Shown: in pieces, positions 1 to 7,848 of the stretch
How positions within the stretch are numbered: position 1 is the first letter of the stretch
Layout: each line of letters starts with the position of its first letter
Assembly (NCBI GenBank): GCA_017557475.1
Contig: JAFYYO010000244.1
Coordinates: 1-14,098, forward strand
Reading direction: 5' to 3'
Origin: Bacteroidaceae bacterium
GTDB lineage: Bacteria; Bacteroidota; Bacteroidia; Bacteroidales; Bacteroidaceae
Length of the DNA stretch: 14,098 bases
Notes under the pieces: model-generated
Seen by the model: only the letters and a program-made list of their open reading frames with translations
Databases searched by the model: none
Told to the model about the DNA's origin: nothing
Program-made: the position numbers and the translations under genes

Positions 1-206
1 AGCAGAGAAATCTTCTCTCCTGTACCGTTCTGGGTGCGATAAGTCATGGAGCCTTCCTCAGCCTCCTGACCATCTAATCCTCCCATAATGGATGAATTCT
101 TTCCCTCTGCCTTTAGTGGGGAGTTCGAGAGCGAACCGATGGTTATCAACGAAATTGCGGTTGCGGAACCTAAACCCAGCCTTTCAAGGAACTGACGACG
201 GTTCAT
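1..206 (-). CDS. Aldo/keto reductase with Tat signal, N-terminal part (runs off left edge)
   Basis: Reading leftward from the ATG at 206-204, the frame stays open to the window edge for 68 codons. The protein opens MNRRQFLERLG, a twin-arginine (Tat) export signal, followed by a hydrophobic stretch (residues about 12-30) and a polar linker. Residues about 55-68 read MTYRTQNGTGEKIS and then LL. That matches the opening of the aldo/keto reductases common in Bacteroidales, where such a stretch leads into the first strand of the TIM barrel. The family reduces or oxidises carbonyl substrates with NAD(P)H; this branch often carries a C-terminal ferredoxin-like domain, which would lie outside the window. 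Two in-frame ATGs lie upstream at 236 and 242 and would add 10 or 12 residues; I prefer 206 because it places the RR pair at residues 3-4. The substrate cannot be told. The family call rests on a short stretch. Confidence 0.7.
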   Translation of the reverse strand, partial: MNRRQFLERLGLGSATAISLITIGSLSNSPLKAEGKNSSIMGGLDGQEAEEGSMTYRTQNGTGEKISL

Positions 207-300
207 CTCGTGCGAATGTTCACATTTCTTTTTCATATACATTATTATTATTTATAAGTTTTGACGCTTATTGTCACAAAAGGTTTAATCCTTTGCTGCC

Positions 301-340
301 CTTTTTCTCCTTTTTGCACGATTTTTCTCCTTTTGTGCAA
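301..340. repeat. Tandem direct repeat, two 20-bp units
   Basis: Bases 301-320 and 321-340 are two adjacent, similar 20-mers. Both contain TTTTTCTCCTTTT followed by a GCA-containing end; the first ends TGCACG and the second GTGCAA. They lie between the divergent reductase and acyl-CoA synthetase genes, just upstream of the synthetase promoter. The T-rich composition makes some chance similarity likely. Confidence 0.5.
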
Positions 341-343
341 AAA
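311..343. promoter_or_regulatory. 9-bp inverted repeat upstream of the acyl-CoA synthetase promoter, possible operator
   Basis: TTTTTGCAC at 311-319 is the exact reverse complement of GTGCAAAAA at 335-343, with 15 bases between them. The right arm ends 14 bases before the -33 box of the synthetase promoter. That is a plausible place for a dimeric regulator that controls this gene, the divergent reductase, or both. A regulatory role is inference only; the arms are partly A/T runs, and a hairpin role is also possible. Confidence 0.4.
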
Positions 344-357
344 ATGTTACCGAATTA

Positions 358-389
358 TTTGTTTTATACCATAATTAGCCGTACCTTTG
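358..389 (+). promoter_or_regulatory. Bacteroidetes-type promoter of the acyl-CoA synthetase gene
   Basis: TTTG at 358-361 (-33 element) and TACCTTTG at 382-389 (-7 element, consensus TAnnTTTG) are separated by 20 bases, the usual spacing for the primary sigma factor of Bacteroidetes. Transcription would start near 394-397, giving a leader of about 20 bases before the ATG at 414. This is the best-formed promoter in the window. Confidence 0.8.
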
Positions 390-413
390 CACAAAATTAA
401 AAGAAATGTGCAA

Positions 414-2081
414 ATGGAAACGATTCAAGTGCCCTCATATAATCAGATGATACTGAAAAGTATTCAGGACCATTGGTTCCTGGATTCGATGTCCGACTAC
501 GGAGTATTCACTCTTCAATACAAGGACGTTGCCCGTATCATCGAGAAACTTCATATCCTCTTCGAGCAAGCAGGTATTCAGCCGGGCGATAAGATAGCTC
601 TCTGTGGCCGCAACCTGAGCCGATGGGGAGCCGCATTCTTTAGTGTCCTAACCTACGGAGCAGTAGCTGTGCCCGTACTTCACGAGTTCCATCCTTCGCA
701 AGTTCACGATATCATCAACCACAGCGAAGCGAAACTCCTCTTTGTGGGCGACAAGGTCTGGCCTACACTTAATGCCGACGAGATGCCCGACTTGCAGGGT
801 ATCATCTCTTTGGTCGATTATAGCTTGCTCGTTTGTCGTAATGAGAAGCTGGGTTATGCTCGCGAGAACCTCAATCGACTCTTTGGAGAGAAGTTCCCAA
901 GCCGTTTCTTGCCTGAACTCCTCAGCTACTATCAGGACAAACCCGACGAATTGGCTGTAATCAACTATACCAGCGGAACGACCAGCAATTCCAAGGGTGT
1001 GATGCTTCCTTATCGTGCTCTTTGGAGCAACTGCGACTTCGCAAAGCACGAACTCGGCGATATCATTAAGGCTGGCGACAATGTGCTCTCCATTCTACCT
1101 ATGGCACACATGTACGGAATGGCATTCGAGTTCACATATGAGTTCATGGTAGGCGCACACGTCAACTTCCTGACGAAAACCGCTTCTCCCACCATCCTGA
1201 TGCGTACTCTTGCCGAAGTGAAGCCTGTTGTCCTTATCCTTGTGCCTCTCATTATCGAGAAAGTGGTTCGCAAGGCCGTGATGCCACGCATACAAGACCC
1301 AAAGGTAAGGATGCTCATGAACGTTCCCATCATCGGCGACCGCATCAAGAAGCAGATTTGCGACGGCTTGACCCAAGCCCTTGGAGGCAACTTCTACGAG
1401 GTCATTATCGGTGGAGCTGCACTCAATCAGGAAGTAGAACAGCTTCTACACGAAATAGGTTTCCACTATACAGTCGGTTATGGAGCTACCGAATGCGCTC
1501 CCATCATTACCTATAACGATTGGAAAGACCAAGTGGTAGGCAGTTGCGGTAAGAACGTCCTCCATCAGGAACTGCGTATCGATAGCCCAGATCCAGAGCG
1601 TATCCCAGGAGAAATACTGACTCGCGGACTTAACGTCATGCTCGGTTACTACAAGAATGAGGAAGCCACAAAGGCAGCTATTGATGCTGATGGTTGGTAT
1701 CATACTGGCGACCTTGGCGTGCTCAATTCCGATGGCAACCTCTTTATAAAAGGCCGCTCGAAGAACATGTTGCTTGGAGCAAACGGCCAGAATGTCTATC
1801 CGGAAGAGATAGAAGATAAGCTCTCGAACATGACGCTTGTTAGCGAATGCCTTGTAGTTCAGCGAGAAGATAAACTCGTGGGTCTCGTTTATCCCGACCA
1901 GGAGCAGGTGAAGAAACTGCGTCTCTCTCCTTCAGATATTGAGACTATCATGGAGCAGAACCGCAAGGAAATCAACCCGAACCTGCCCAGCTATGCCCAG
2001 CTGTTCAGCATCAAGGTCATGGAGCAAGAGTTCGAGAAGACGCCCAAGAAGAGCATCAAGAGGTTCCTCTACACAAAATAA
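414..2081 (+). CDS. AMP-forming long-chain acyl-CoA synthetase (FadD-like)
   Basis: This 555-residue member of the adenylate-forming (ANL) superfamily probably activates a fatty acid with ATP to acyl-AMP and then joins it to CoA at the cytoplasmic membrane. Visible motifs in order are: the phosphate-binding loop YTSGTTSNSKG (185-195), YGATE (356-360), YHTGDLG with the ribose-binding Asp (429-435), the hinge GRSK (447-450), GQNVYPEEIE (458-467), and the Lys-rich C-terminal tail KTPKKSIKR (542-550), where the catalytic Lys is expected. Length fits a full-length enzyme with both domains. The ATG at 414 is chosen because the frame's earlier TTG at 387 lies inside the -7 promoter box. It is transcribed alone, divergent from the reductase and convergent with the ftsK run. 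Another carboxylic acid substrate cannot be excluded; the superfamily call is sure, the chain length is not. Confidence 0.9.
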   Translation: METIQVPSYNQMILKSIQDHWFLDSMSDYGVFTLQYKDVARIIEKLHILFEQAGIQPGDKIALCGRNLSRWGAAFFSVLTYGAVAVPVLHEFHPSQVHDIINHSEAKLLFVGDKVWPTLNADEMPDLQGIISLVDYSLLVCRNEKLGYARENLNRLFGEKFPSRFLPELLSYYQDKPDELAVINYTSGTTSNSKGVMLPYRALWSNCDFAKHELGDIIKAGDNVLSILPMAHMYGMAFEFTYEFMVGAHVNFLTKTASPTILMRTLAEVKPVVLILVPLIIEKVVRKAVMPRIQDPKVRMLMNVPIIGDRIKKQICDGLTQALGGNFYEVIIGGAALNQEVEQLLHEIGFHYTVGYGATECAPIITYNDWKDQVVGSCGKNVLHQELRIDSPDPERIPGEILTRGLNVMLGYYKNEEATKAAIDADGWYHTGDLGVLNSDGNLFIKGRSKNMLLGANGQNVYPEEIEDKLSNMTLVSECLVVQREDKLVGLVYPDQEQVKKLRLSPSDIETIMEQNRKEINPNLPSYAQLFSIKVMEQEFEKTPKKSIKRFLYTK

Positions 2082-2092
2082 TCCCTCCTCTT

Positions 2093-3253
2093 TTAGGCAA
2101 AACAAGAGAAAAGGTATGTGGCAAGCGTGTAGAGCCAATGGGTAATGACGCCTGCTGCGATGCCTCCGATGAATGTGCAGGTAAAGCTGCGGGAAATGAA
2201 GTGACGGTAGCCGAGCGAATCAAGCGTGGCTGCATCGGCACTCAGGAATCCGCTCCAGCACATTCCCATTGCAGTAAAGACGGCAATCGCATTACTGTCG
2301 ATAATGCCTTTGCTCATCATCTCAGGAATAAGACCGAGAGCTGCTCCGACTGTTCCCAGAGCCGTAATGGGGAAGGCTACGAGTTCACTTGCGTTAAAAC
2401 CAAAGAGCCATTTGAACACGAAGCCAACCTTTCCTGCCAAAAGAGGCAAGAGTTCTGTGCCCTGATAAGCGCCTCCAGTATAAGTTCCAGTCTCGGGATC
2501 TGCGCCGAAGGTAAACATCATGACAAACGTCGAAATGATGAGCACTCCTGGGATAATGGCTAGACCAACTTCTACACCAGTCTTACCGCCATCGAGCAAA
2601 GCGTCGAGCACTCGAACAAAAAGCGTCTGCCGAGGGTCGTCGGGATGTGTCTCGTAAGGAGTTCGCCCTCTCTCCAACTCTCCTTCGGGAGAGAAAACAT
2701 CTTCGTCCTTATATTGAGGAAACTCTTTAAGCACAAGTCTTTGCATCAGTCTAGTAGCGATAATGCTTCCGATAATGGCTCCAACGAGTCCGTAAAGCGG
2801 TTCGGTATAGAAGCCGTTACCCATCATGAAGATGATGACGAGCAATCCCATCGCATAACTGCCTGCAAAGTTCACTAGGCTGATGTGCTGATAGCGTTTG
2901 AAGTAGCGGGCAAAGAGCGGGTTCTTAGCTACGGAAATGATGGCAGGCTTATCGCTCAGGAATGTCATCAAGGCTCCGGCAGAAGATACGCCAGGCAGGT
3001 TGAAGAGTGGGCGCAGCACAGGTTTGAGTATCTTTTGCAGCAGGTCCACAACTCCAAAGACACTAAAGATTCGACTCAAAGCAGCCGTCAAGACGCACAT
3101 TGCCATTAGGTAGAAGACGGTGTTGAGCAGAAGGTCGTGAGCCGTCCTCATAATGGTGTTGAGCACATTCGTGAAACCCATCACGAAGGATAGGTAACCG
3201 AAGAGGCAGATGGTAACTATCAAGCAAGGAATGCCGCGAGGAATCGACTTCAT
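2093..3253 (-). CDS. Nucleoside-recognition (Gate) domain membrane protein
   Basis: This polytopic inner-membrane protein of 386 residues has hydrophobic segments at about 9-27, 42-62, 130-147, 151-166, 218-240, 265-275, 286-310, 320-336 and 360-380. Two similar halves (about 42-160 and 215-335) flank a charged cytoplasmic-looking linker (168-205, rich in D, E, R and P). The first half carries GVSSAGALMTFLSDKPAI (88-105) and the second FNASELVAFPITALGT (276-291), the style of Gate-domain proteins related to YjiH and the spore maturation proteins. The family is linked to nucleoside or other small-solute movement, but few members have been tested. It is the last gene of the ftsK run, 3 bases after the barrel gene, so the two are probably co-translated. 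Its stop lies 11 bases from that of the convergent synthetase. The substrate is unknown. Confidence 0.65.
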   Translation of the reverse strand: MKSIPRGIPCLIVTICLFGYLSFVMGFTNVLNTIMRTAHDLLLNTVFYLMAMCVLTAALSRIFSVFGVVDLLQKILKPVLRPLFNLPGVSSAGALMTFLSDKPAIISVAKNPLFARYFKRYQHISLVNFAGSYAMGLLVIIFMMGNGFYTEPLYGLVGAIIGSIIATRLMQRLVLKEFPQYKDEDVFSPEGELERGRTPYETHPDDPRQTLFVRVLDALLDGGKTGVEVGLAIIPGVLIISTFVMMFTFGADPETGTYTGGAYQGTELLPLLAGKVGFVFKWLFGFNASELVAFPITALGTVGAALGLIPEMMSKGIIDSNAIAVFTAMGMCWSGFLSADAATLDSLGYRHFISRSFTCTFIGGIAAGVITHWLYTLATYLFSCFA

Positions 3254-3256
3254 GTA

Positions 3257-4000
3257 TTAGAAGATTTTGCCGCAAAGGCGGAAGTTCATTACAGGATAGA
3301 ACTTGAATTTAGTGATGATTCTCATGGCATCTTCGCCTTTGCCGCCTTCGTCGGTATCGAACACTTCCATGTTATTGCAGTAAACTGTAGGCTTTCCCCA
3401 GAAGACGCAACCGATGTCGAACTTGAAGCCAATCCTTCCTTTAGGGACGCCTCGACCTATACCAATGCCCACATAAGGCTTTGCTTTGAAGACCTTGAGC
3501 TTACCATCGATATTGCCCAAAGCATCAGGCTCGAGCAGATAGTCGCCAAGAGCAAGTCCATGCTTATTGTCGGGATTCATCTCATTGTGTGCCGCAATCT
3601 CTGTAGGAAGAGGCTCCGGGTTGTAAAGTCCCATTATGTCTGTGGAGCCAATATAGGCACCTGCCGTAACATGGAAACTCGTGAGAAAAGGAATCGGCAT
3701 CACATTGACCAAAACCTTCCCGTTCTTCATTAAGGTTTGATACTTAACTGGAACCTTGTCGATGCCAGGGAAGGGCTCGTTCATGCCAAGAGAAGTCTTG
3801 AACGTCATTTTCGGAACCATCGAGAATCCAGCCTGTACGTCAACAAAAGGCGTAATAGGCATGCTGACATCTACGCCAACTCCCATCGTACCTACTTCTG
3901 CTCCAATTGCGAGGTGGTTGAGGATGCGCAAGTCCACTTGTGCCGAAACTGGACACAAGAAGCACGAGGCAAAGAGCAGCAGAAGAAGGCTTCTTTTCAT
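3257..4000 (-). CDS. Small outer-membrane beta-barrel protein, function unknown
   Basis: The 247-residue product starts with a Sec signal peptide (Lys-Arg, then a Leu-rich core, cleavage likely after VSA at residue 20). The mature part has alternating hydrophobic and polar residues in short strands, such as GVGVDVSMPITPFVDVQAGF (41-60), KAKPYVGIGIGRG (173-185) and RIGFKFDIGCVFWG (189-202). The chain ends in a Phe strand, KFYPVMNFRLCGKIF, the usual targeting signal for the outer-membrane barrel assembly machinery. A barrel of about 8-10 strands would fit the length. It sits between the ABC ATPase gene (10 bases upstream) and the Gate protein gene (3 bases downstream). I recognise the type but not a named family. 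It could be a channel for the neighbouring inner-membrane proteins or a structural barrel. Confidence 0.7.
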   Translation of the reverse strand: MKRSLLLLLFASCFLCPVSAQVDLRILNHLAIGAEVGTMGVGVDVSMPITPFVDVQAGFSMVPKMTFKTSLGMNEPFPGIDKVPVKYQTLMKNGKVLVNVMPIPFLTSFHVTAGAYIGSTDIMGLYNPEPLPTEIAAHNEMNPDNKHGLALGDYLLEPDALGNIDGKLKVFKAKPYVGIGIGRGVPKGRIGFKFDIGCVFWGKPTVYCNNMEVFDTDEGGKGEDAMRIITKFKFYPVMNFRLCGKIF

Positions 4001-4010
4001 GGAGGCTGAA

Positions 4011-4742
4011 TTAGTCGTTTATCTCGAAGTAGTTCTCGAGAATAGTTTGTGCCTGCTTTTCCTTATTGTCGATATCGTGAATCACTTTTCCATGTTCGAG
4101 AAGCACGATTCGCGGACAAATATCAACGGTATGCTGAAGGTTGTGACTGCTGACGAGAATCGTGGCACCAGTTTCCTCGTTGTACTTTTTCAGCAGATGT
4201 TTGATGGCATTCTGACTGCTGGGGTCAAGGAAATTGAAGGGCTCGTCGAGAATGAGAACCTGAGGCTTCAGGAGCATTGCTGCCATGATGCCGACCTTCT
4301 GCTTGTTGCCGGCACTAAGGGTTCGGATGAGCTTCTTCTGCCCAGCCAATTCTTCTGCCATGAAGTGCTGGAACTTTGCAAGGAAATCCTGAAGTTGCTC
4401 TTCGCTTGTATCGGTAAGGCGGGCAATGAATTGGAAGTATTCATCAGGAGTGAGGTAGTCGATAAGGAAGCCCTCATCAACGAAAGCTCCTGTCCAGTCC
4501 TTCCACTCTTCTGTTTCGGCGACATTGATGTCGATAACCTTTTCGCCATAGTTGCCTGCCATTCTTACAAAACCTGTGTCGGCTTTGATGAGGTCGAGGA
4601 TAAGGCGGAAGAGCGTGCTCTTGCCTGCACCATTATTACCAACCAATCCCAGTAGCTCGCCACTATGGATGGTCAACTCATTTATATCAACGGCAACTTT
4701 CTCGCCGAATGTCTTTCTGAGGTCTTTTACAATGATATCCAT
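4011..4742 (-). CDS. ABC transporter ATP-binding protein, partner of the DUF5687 permease
   Basis: This 243-residue ATPase has all the ABC motifs: Walker A GNNGAGKST (35-43), the signature as LSAGN (142-146) in place of the common LSGGQ, Walker B VLILDEP (162-168), the D-loop LDPSS (172-176) and the switch His in SSH (198-200). The Ala and Asn in the signature are tolerated variations seen in ABC-2-type exporters. Its permease is almost certainly the gene just upstream, whose stop lies 10 bases before this ATG. The frame continues upstream to an ATG at 4823, but that would overlap the permease by 71 bases and add an N-terminus foreign to the family, so 4742 is chosen. With no periplasmic binding protein nearby, export or lipid/peptide handling is likelier than uptake. 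Substrate unknown. Confidence 0.92.
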   Translation of the reverse strand: MDIIVKDLRKTFGEKVAVDINELTIHSGELLGLVGNNGAGKSTLFRLILDLIKADTGFVRMAGNYGEKVIDINVAETEEWKDWTGAFVDEGFLIDYLTPDEYFQFIARLTDTSEEQLQDFLAKFQHFMAEELAGQKKLIRTLSAGNKQKVGIMAAMLLKPQVLILDEPFNFLDPSSQNAIKHLLKKYNEETGATILVSSHNLQHTVDICPRIVLLEHGKVIHDIDNKEKQAQTILENYFEIND

Positions 4743-4752
4743 GATAAATGTT

Positions 4753-6252
4753 TTATGAATTGCGTGAAGCTCGGAAGCCTTCCATATTCTTATATCTTCG
4801 TGCCATGAAGCGAGTATAGACATTGCGGAGCCAATACCTATGGCTTGCGATTCCTATTATTCCAAGAACAGCAAGGAGTACATATCCCCAAGGGGCGCCG
4901 AGAATGGCTGTGGCTGCTTTCTCCAAACCGATTGGCAGGAAGAAGATGACCGTGCTGACAATCTGTTGGGTTGTGTTGCCTTGCTTGCTTGTTATCTTTG
5001 AGTTCATTGGCAAGGTGTTGTTGTTGTAAACTGCCATCTGAAAGAGTAGGGGGTAAAGCACACCTGCTGTGAAGAAGAAGTAGCCGATGTTCATCCAGAC
5101 GGACAACTTGCCGATAATCATCAAAGGCAACAAGATGATGGGCGGAATGATGAGCAACAAGATATTGAAGTAGTATTTGGCTTGCAATAATTGCAGGATG
5201 CTCTCTTTACGACTCATAAGTCCGTCGATGTAATTGCCCTCGTAGCACATAATCGTGACGAGCGTCATCATGCCGAGAACGACATAATTGTAGAGGCAGA
5301 TGAAGGAACGCATGAAACTGCCATCGTATGCGGGGGTGAAATAGGAGATGGCGCTCAGGAAAATCATAAAGCCAAGACCAACAAAGAATGCCATCCTTAC
5401 AGACTTGTTTCGCATCCTTTGCTTTATCTCGAGCTTGAAGTACTCGCCAAGTTTGCCGTATCTGTTGAGGAAGTTAAACTGTGTGGCATGCTTGATTTCC
5501 TTTTCTTCCTTTTTGCCTACCTCATCATATACCATGCCCATCTGCAGTTTGTAGTTTGCCCAATAGAGGAAGGCAATGATGCAACCAACCATGAGGAAAG
5601 GCCACAACCTCCAATGAAGGAAGTCGTTCATCAATATGGTGCAAAGCATATCGAGAGGATTCTTGTCGGGCAAAAGCATGAGAGCCAGTATGCCTCCATG
5701 AATGGCGGCAGGAAGAAGAACCCATAACAAGTGCTTCAAGCAAAGGGCTCGGCAGAAGAGATAGGCAAAGCCGTTTGCTACCAAAAGCAGCCACCAACCG
5801 AGTAACCAGCCGAAGAAAGCTCCCCATCCTACAGGAATGGCAATTGCGATAAGCCCGAATGGAACTAGCAAGAAGAACCAATAAAGGTTGCCCCAAGCAA
5901 AACCAGAACGCGTGAGATAGACGTTCATCAGGAAGCTTCGGCGAACAGGCAGCAAGGAGTATTGTTGCATACTTTGTGCCGGTGTCTCCTGAAGGGCGAA
6001 TCGGAACCAGAAGTCGCAAATCAGCAGGTAGAGCAAACCACCATCGAAGACATGATATCCTGCGACTCCATTATAGCTATTTTTCATGCCCATTGCCATC
6101 ACAACACCCATGAAGAGCAGAATAGCAGCATAGTAGAGCCACATGAAAATCATCAGGAACTTCATGAAGCGGTTCTTGTCGAGCATAGGATGCCGCTTCT
6201 CTTTCAGGTCGGCATTCTTGCAAATCAGTTTATAGAGCTGGTATTTGTTCAT
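4753..6252 (-). CDS. ABC transporter permease, DUF5687 type
   Basis: A polytopic membrane protein of 499 residues. Hydrophobic segments appear at about 35-57, 73-85, 118-135, 140-165, 170-195, 215-232, 287-308, 320-340, 360-385, 390-410, 435-450 and 452-472, so 11-12 membrane spans are likely. The N-terminus MNKYQLYKLICKNADLKEKR, then a basic stretch and the first span, is typical of the DUF5687 family of Bacteroidetes, whose genes lie next to a stand-alone ABC ATPase, as here. The long soluble stretch between spans 6 and 7 (about 235-285, KKEEKEIKHA and following) would face the cytoplasm. It starts inside the trxB stop (ATGA overlap, 6249-6252), so translation is probably coupled. The permease role is sound from topology and neighbour; the cargo is unknown. 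Confidence 0.8.
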   Translation of the reverse strand: MNKYQLYKLICKNADLKEKRHPMLDKNRFMKFLMIFMWLYYAAILLFMGVVMAMGMKNSYNGVAGYHVFDGGLLYLLICDFWFRFALQETPAQSMQQYSLLPVRRSFLMNVYLTRSGFAWGNLYWFFLLVPFGLIAIAIPVGWGAFFGWLLGWWLLLVANGFAYLFCRALCLKHLLWVLLPAAIHGGILALMLLPDKNPLDMLCTILMNDFLHWRLWPFLMVGCIIAFLYWANYKLQMGMVYDEVGKKEEKEIKHATQFNFLNRYGKLGEYFKLEIKQRMRNKSVRMAFFVGLGFMIFLSAISYFTPAYDGSFMRSFICLYNYVVLGMMTLVTIMCYEGNYIDGLMSRKESILQLLQAKYYFNILLLIIPPIILLPLMIIGKLSVWMNIGYFFFTAGVLYPLLFQMAVYNNNTLPMNSKITSKQGNTTQQIVSTVIFFLPIGLEKAATAILGAPWGYVLLAVLGIIGIASHRYWLRNVYTRFMARRYKNMEGFRASRNS

Positions 6253-7178
6253 CGTGCAAGGTACTTTTCTGCTTCCATAGCTGCCTTGGCTCCACTTGCA
6301 GCTGCTATGACAGCTTGGCGATAATGCGGGTCAGCCACATCTCCTGCGGCAAAGACGCCTTCAACATTTGTCCTGGGAGAGTCGCCTTCAGTCAGGATAT
6401 ATCCTTCTTCGTTGGTCTTGAGCCAAGGCGAGAAGAGTTCACTATTCGGGTGATGTCCGATTGCGAGGAAGAAACCATCAATGGGAAGGTCGTACTTCCT
6501 TTCGTCGCTTTCCCCTTTCCTGTAAATAAGATGTGCTCCTTCTACGCCATTCTCTCCATAAAGTCCGAGTGTGTTTGTCTCGAAGAGAACCTCAATCTTC
6601 TCGTTACTGAAGACGCGTTCCTGCATTATCTTACTAGCACGAAGGAAGGGCTTGCGGACAATAAGATAGACCTTTTCGGCAAGTCCAGCAAGGTAGGAAG
6701 CTTCTTCGCAAGCGGTATCTCCGCCTCCAACGACTGCCACAACTTTCTTGCGATAGAAGAAGCCGTCGCAAGTTGCACAAGCACTTACGCCTTGTCCCAT
6801 ATACTTTTGCTCGTCGCTCAAGCCAAGATACTTTGCCGAGGAGCCAGTTGCGATGATGAGACTATCAGCAGTCCATTCGTTTCCATCATCGAGAGAAACC
6901 TTGAAAGGACGAGCATCGAGGTCAACTTTAGTGACAACATTCGGAAGCATCTGAGTGCCGAAACGCTCAGCTTGCCTGCGCATATTGTCCATCAACTCGT
7001 TGGCATCGACGCCATCTGGAAAGCCTGGGAAGTTCTCAACTTCTGTCGTGATAGTTAACTGCCCACCTGGTTGAAGTCCTTCAAGCAGGGTGGGAGAGAG
7101 GTTTGCGCGACCTGCATAGATGGCCGCAGTATAGCCTGCAGGGCCGCTTCCTATTATGAGGAGTTTAGTATGATTCAT
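6249..7178 (-). CDS. trxB: Thioredoxin reductase
   Basis: The 309-residue product is a low-molecular-weight thioredoxin reductase, which passes electrons from NADPH through FAD and a redox-active disulfide to thioredoxin in the cytoplasm. Motifs: N-terminal FAD site GSGPAG (10-15), GGQL (38-41), ATGSSAKYLG (110-119), the active disulfide CATC (134-137) followed by DGFFY, the NADPH site GGGDTACEEA (151-160), and the second FAD site AAGDVADPHYRQ (277-288). Length and domain order are normal. The expected NADPH 2'-phosphate contact is RK...R (175-180, VRKPFLRAS) where E. coli has HRR...R; I regard this as the usual Bacteroidales form. It follows the lolA-like gene by 4 bases and overlaps the DUF5687 permease by 4. 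Confidence 0.97.
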   Translation of the reverse strand: MNHTKLLIIGSGPAGYTAAIYAGRANLSPTLLEGLQPGGQLTITTEVENFPGFPDGVDANELMDNMRRQAERFGTQMLPNVVTKVDLDARPFKVSLDDGNEWTADSLIIATGSSAKYLGLSDEQKYMGQGVSACATCDGFFYRKKVVAVVGGGDTACEEASYLAGLAEKVYLIVRKPFLRASKIMQERVFSNEKIEVLFETNTLGLYGENGVEGAHLIYRKGESDERKYDLPIDGFFLAIGHHPNSELFSPWLKTNEEGYILTEGDSPRTNVEGVFAAGDVADPHYRQAVIAAASGAKAAMEAEKYLAR

Positions 7179-7182
7179 AGTT

Positions 7183-7833
7183 TTATCTCATATCATTAAT
7201 TAAGACATTCGGATAGTCACTCTCTTTGAAGGTGAAGAAGTCGTCGCTCAGCTGAAGATTTCCTTTGAAGCTGAGAATGCTGACACGTTGCCAATCGTTA
7301 TCTTCACGCACTCGAATGCAAAGAGGCTGATAGTCGCTTTTGCGTATATCGACGTAAACCTCCTTCACATCCATCTTTGCATAGCGGGCTCGAAGGTAAA
7401 CCTCATAAACAGCTTCACCTCGAAGGACGGTTTCCTTGACGGTCATCTTGAAGCCTTTCTTATAGATGTTCATGAAGGTGTAAGGGTTCATCGCAGCCAT
7501 TTCCTTCTTCGAAGGCTCGTCAATGCTCACTTCGTTAGCGCCAGGAACGTAGCACCAACGCGTTTTTCCGTTGTACCAAGTCTTGATATCTTCTGTGTCA
7601 AGCTTCATCTTGCTCTCTTGCAACCACATCGTTCCTGTAGATGAAGCCTTTTCGGTTGCTCCTGCAAAGATGCCAGCTTTGTATTCAATCTTCACATTTC
7701 CTGCCTTGCGGATGCGGTCGGCAGTAATGTCGAGTACCTTCATGGCATCTTGAGCGAATGCGGACCCCCCGACCCCCTTAATGGGGAGAAAGAGGCAGAT
7801 GACAAGAAGTAAGAATAATTTGTATTTGTTCAT
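7183..7833 (-). CDS. LolA-like outer-membrane lipoprotein carrier protein
   Basis: A periplasmic protein of 216 residues with a Sec signal peptide (basic NKYK, Leu-rich core 6-16, cleavage likely after AFA at 27). The mature chain, with strands such as GNVKIEYKAGIF, TGTMWLQESKMKLD, KTWYNGKTRWCYVPGANEV and SDDFFTFKESDYPNV, fits the open-barrel LolA fold. LolA takes lipoproteins released by LolCDE from the inner membrane and hands them to the outer membrane. The position between ftsK and trxB is where I know LolA-like genes in Bacteroidales. Odd feature: residues about 16-24 of the signal peptide (LPIKGVGGS) are encoded by a G/C-rich repeat (7763-7786) that has an inverted partner upstream of the gene. 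Direct evidence for lipoprotein transport by this branch is limited, so the name is by similarity. Confidence 0.8.
   Translation of the reverse strand: MNKYKLFLLLVICLFLPIKGVGGSAFAQDAMKVLDITADRIRKAGNVKIEYKAGIFAGATEKASSTGTMWLQESKMKLDTEDIKTWYNGKTRWCYVPGANEVSIDEPSKKEMAAMNPYTFMNIYKKGFKMTVKETVLRGEAVYEVYLRARYAKMDVKEVYVDIRKSDYQPLCIRVREDNDWQRVSILSFKGNLQLSDDFFTFKESDYPNVLINDMR
7763..7786 (-). repeat. G/C-tract repeat, copy 1, inside the lolA-like signal peptide
   Basis: On the plus strand this 24-base block reads GACCCCC, three bases CGA, CCCCC, TTAA, then TGGGG. It matches the reverse complement of the block at 7849-7872 at 19 of 24 positions by my alignment; the differences lie in the three-base spacer and the loop. 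Read on the minus strand it encodes LPIKGVGGS in frame with the signal peptide. The internal CCCC...GGGG part can fold as a short hairpin. Confidence 0.7.
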
Positions 7834-7848
7834 AGTGTTACTTTTATT

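Noticed and set aside
392..399. CAAAATTA, a minus-strand TAnnTTTG match that could drive the reductase gene
   Set aside because: It overlaps the start of the synthetase transcript, has no -33 partner and would give a very long leader; probably chance.
387..413. TTG start for the acyl-CoA synthetase
   Set aside because: It lies inside the -7 promoter element, upstream of any possible transcript start; the ATG at 414 is the real start.
2082..2092. Shared terminator between the convergent synthetase and Gate genes
   Set aside because: Only 11 bases lie between the stop codons and no stem could be seen there; termination must lie within the coding ends or depend on Rho.
3756..4655. Long plus-strand open frame of about 299 codons opposite the barrel and ABC ATPase genes
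   Set aside because: It is antisense to two genes with clear protein features, and its translation has no recognisable domain; it is a shadow of their codon use.
4743..4823. Upstream start for the ABC ATPase at 4823
   Set aside because: It would overlap the permease by 71 bases and add 27 residues not found in the family; the ATG at 4742 follows the permease stop by 10 bases.
6315..7058. Plus-strand open frame of 247 codons opposite trxB
   Set aside because: trxB is certain from its motifs; the antisense product resembles nothing and has no promoter or partner.
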